DNA of 64,000 bases, from positions 248,001 through 312,000 of the forward strand of contig NZ_JACHJP010000007.1 of NCBI RefSeq assembly GCF_014203715.1, in the 5' to 3' direction. How positions within the stretch are numbered: position 1 is the first letter of the stretch; the number at the start of each line of letters is the position of its first letter. Below are positions 62,122 through 64,000 of this stretch, in pieces. Position numbers and translations under genes: made by a program. The notes under the pieces are model-generated. The model did no database searches and was not told where the DNA came from. It saw only the letters and a program-made list of their open reading frames with translations. This DNA is from Streptosporangium saharense. Lineage in GTDB: Bacteria; Actinomycetota; Actinomycetes; Streptosporangiales; Streptosporangiaceae.

Positions 62122-63114
62122 ATGCAGCCACTCGATGGAGCTGACTTACGGGTGGTGGCCGCCCTTCAGGTGAACGGACGCGCCACCTGGGATCGCATCG
62201 GAAGAGTGCTGGACGAGTCGACCCGCAACGTGGCCAGGCGGGCCACCCGGCTGACGGAGGCGGGCGTCCTGTCCGTCGTCGGGGTGGTCGACGACCGCCG
62301 GATCGGCTCGGCGATCCTGAGGCTGCGCTGCCGGCCCGGTTCGGTGATCGACGTGGGCACCGCGCTGGCCGAGCTGCCCCAAACGCGGTTCGTCTCGCTG
62401 GTCTCCGGCTCCGCGGACTGCACCGCCGAGCTGTGCGTGGCCGACGACGCGCTGGTCGATCTGATCTTCCGGGACATCCCCGCGATCGACGGGGTGGTCG
62501 AGAGCACGACCTATCCCGCGCTGCGTTACTTCAAGACTCCCCAGGAGTGGCACGTGGACGTGCTCACCCCGCAGGAGGTCGAGGGACTCCTCGAACAGTG
62601 GACGCCGCTGCCCGAGCGTTTCCAGCGCGCCGGTGAGACCCCCTCCGCCGAGGACGAGCGGATCATCGCCGCGGTCGCCGCGGACGGCAGGGCCACCCAC
62701 GCCGAGATCGCGGCGGCCACCGGGATCAGCGAGTCGACAGCCCGCCGCAGGCTGGACTCCCTGCTCCGCCGGGGCATCCTGCGCATCCGCGCGGAGATCG
62801 AGCCCGCCTACCTGGGGCTGCCGATCGAGGCCGCGCTCTGGCTGCGGGTCGCGGAGCGGGAGGTCGAGGCTGTCGGCCACGCCCTGGCCAGGATGCCGAA
62901 GGTGAGATACGTCCTGGCGGTCGCGGGCGACCACCAGCTCGTGGCCCAGGTGGCCGTCCCCGGCCGGTCGGAGCTCTACGAGATTCTCAGGGAGATCGGC
63001 GGGCTGAGCGGCATCAGGGCGATCGAGACGACCATGACGCTTTTGCCGGTGAAACGCGGCTTCATCATCAAGCGGGACGGCCTCGTCGACCGCTGGGCGG
63101 GTCCGATCGGCTGA
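62122..63114 (+). CDS. Lrp/AsnC-family regulator with two modules
   Basis: A 330-residue protein with two helix-turn-helix domains (DLRVVAALQVNGRATWDRIGRVLDES at the start and DERIIAAVAADGRATHAEIAAATGISESTARRRLDSLLRRG near residue 177) and two RAM-like effector domains. Typical Lrp proteins have about 150 residues, so this is a tandem-fused form that could work as a pseudo-dimer. The second HTH is the better match. ATG at 62122 is the start. Targets and ligand are unknown. Confidence 0.9.
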   Translation: MQPLDGADLRVVAALQVNGRATWDRIGRVLDESTRNVARRATRLTEAGVLSVVGVVDDRRIGSAILRLRCRPGSVIDVGTALAELPQTRFVSLVSGSADCTAELCVADDALVDLIFRDIPAIDGVVESTTYPALRYFKTPQEWHVDVLTPQEVEGLLEQWTPLPERFQRAGETPSAEDERIIAAVAADGRATHAEIAAATGISESTARRRLDSLLRRGILRIRAEIEPAYLGLPIEAALWLRVAEREVEAVGHALARMPKVRYVLAVAGDHQLVAQVAVPGRSELYEILREIGGLSGIRAIETTMTLLPVKRGFIIKRDGLVDRWAGPIG

Positions 63115-63290
63115 GCCGCGGGAACCTCCCAAGAACGGTCGCCCCCGGATCTCGGAGACCCTCCTCTCCCCCGGCGTCGGCTTGACCGGACGGGAACGCT
63201 GTGTCCTCGTTGAGGCAACCGGTCCGCGTTGCCGGGAGGCCGCCGCACCACAGGAGAGATACACGTACGGTTCGCCCTAGGAGGGACTCG

Positions 63291-64000
63291 ATGGACATCA
63301 ATCTTGTGGACAAGGACGTCTACGCGCGTGACGGCGCGCCCCACGACCAGTTCCGCTGGCTGCGGGCCAACGCGCCCGTCTACCTGCACGAGGGCGAGCC
63401 GGACCGGGGCTGGCCGCCGTTCTGGGCGGTGACCAGGCACGCCGACGTGGTGCACGTGTCACGGCGCTCCGACCTGTTCTCGTCGAGCAGGAGGCTCGCG
63501 CTCTTCGACGAGATGCCCGAGGAGCAGCGCGAGCTCCAGCGGCTGATGATGCTCAACCAGGACCCGCCGGAGCACACCCGGCGGCGTTCCCTGGTCAACC
63601 GGGGCTTCACCCCGCGCATGATCGGCGCGCTCGAACAGCACATCCGCGACATCTGCCACCAACTTCTCGACGAGGTCACCGGCCTGCCGACCGTGGACTT
63701 CGTGCGTGACATCGCGGCCCCGCTGCCGCTCTACGTGATCTGCGAGCTGCTCGGCGCCCCCGTCGAGGACCGCGACAAGATCTTCAACTGGTCCAACCAG
63801 ATGATCGGCGCCGACGACCCCGAGTACTCCTCCGGCCCCTCGGCGGGTCAGGCCGCGGCGGCCGAGGTGTACGCCTACGCCAACGCCCTGGCGGCCGAGC
63901 GGCGCGAGCGCCCCCGCGAGGACCTCGCCACCCGGCTGCTCCTGCCGGACGTCACCGGGGAGACTCTCGACGAGAACGAGTTCGACCTCTTCGTGCTGCT
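63291..64000 (+). CDS. Cytochrome P450, N-terminal part (runs off window)
   Basis: The first 236 residues of a CYP are present. The pattern MLNQDPPEHTRRRSLVNRGFTPR is the C-helix/D region, and LYVICELLGAPVEDRDKIFNWSNQMIGADDPEYS resembles CYP125/CYP124-type enzymes that hydroxylate the sterol side chain or methyl-branched lipids. The I-helix and the heme cysteine are outside the window. GGAGGG lies before the ATG. It is close to the KstR-like regulator, which fits a steroid or lipid role. Confidence 0.9.
   Translation, partial: MDINLVDKDVYARDGAPHDQFRWLRANAPVYLHEGEPDRGWPPFWAVTRHADVVHVSRRSDLFSSSRRLALFDEMPEEQRELQRLMMLNQDPPEHTRRRSLVNRGFTPRMIGALEQHIRDICHQLLDEVTGLPTVDFVRDIAAPLPLYVICELLGAPVEDRDKIFNWSNQMIGADDPEYSSGPSAGQAAAAEVYAYANALAAERRERPREDLATRLLLPDVTGETLDENEFDLFVL

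Overview
The window is high-GC actinomycete DNA with almost G/C-only third codon positions, frequent GTG/TTG starts and many 4-bp ATGA/GTGA gene overlaps. The gene set fits a filamentous actinomycete, possibly of the Streptosporangiaceae: GlgE-pathway maltosyltransferase, SARP-type and STAND regulators, a chitinase, a KstR-like repressor and a cytochrome P450. The taxon is an inference; no rRNA or other marker gene is present.

Layout. 1-2.5 kb: two tandem Ser/Thr kinases. 2.6-7.4 kb: a YbaK-like protein, then a leftward set of a GT4 glycosyltransferase, a coiled-coil protein, a PP-loop ATPase and a flavin amine oxidase; the last three are translationally coupled and their product is unknown. 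7.5-21 kb: alpha-glucan and trehalose metabolism (debranching enzyme, glucan phosphorylase GlgP, GlgE, TreS, maltokinase), interrupted by an ECF-sigma/M48-protease operon. GlgE carries a roughly 320-bp tract of unusual codon use. The branching enzyme GlgB, the remaining step of this pathway, lies 21 kb away at 42.4-44.6 kb with its own terminator. 21-25.5 kb: a sulfur-assimilation unit headed by a 25-codon cysteine leader peptide, then a substrate-binding protein, a permease, an ATPase (with two TTA codons) and a cysteine synthase/CBS-like enzyme. 25.5-28.1 kb: a copper unit (YcnI, CopC-CopD fusion) with degenerate 70-78-bp repeats between the two genes. 28.1-29.3 kb: a serine hydrolase.

29.3-34 kb is a lower-GC, gene-poor island holding an unknown secreted protein, an unknown lipoprotein, a SARP-like regulator, a 900-bp gap and an MFS transporter truncated at its C-terminal half. 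34.3-38.3 kb: a secreted beta-helix protein, and an operon of two small proteins followed by a STAND NTPase with TPRs. 38.7-42.2 kb: a DinB-like protein, a macrolide-type glycosyltransferase preceded by a possible structured RNA, and two membrane proteins. 44.8-50.4 kb: chitinase, subtilisin-like protease and SppA. 50.3-53.2 kb: a divergent MarR/MFS drug-efflux pair sharing two matching operators, a YCII protein and a flavin reductase. 53.3-56.7 kb: a complete quaternary-amine ABC importer. 57-58.5 kb: a sigma-like protein ending in a membrane anchor. 58.5-64 kb: a hot-dog protein, a KstR-like TetR, an MBL-fold hydrolase, a FadR-type GntR with its palindrome, a double Lrp/AsnC protein and a truncated-by-window P450, together suggesting lipid or steroid metabolism.

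The best-supported unusual items are the atypical codon tract in glgE, the cysteine leader peptide, the split GlgE pathway, the PP-loop/oxidase operon, the small-protein/STAND operon, the membrane-tethered sigma-like protein and the low-GC island.
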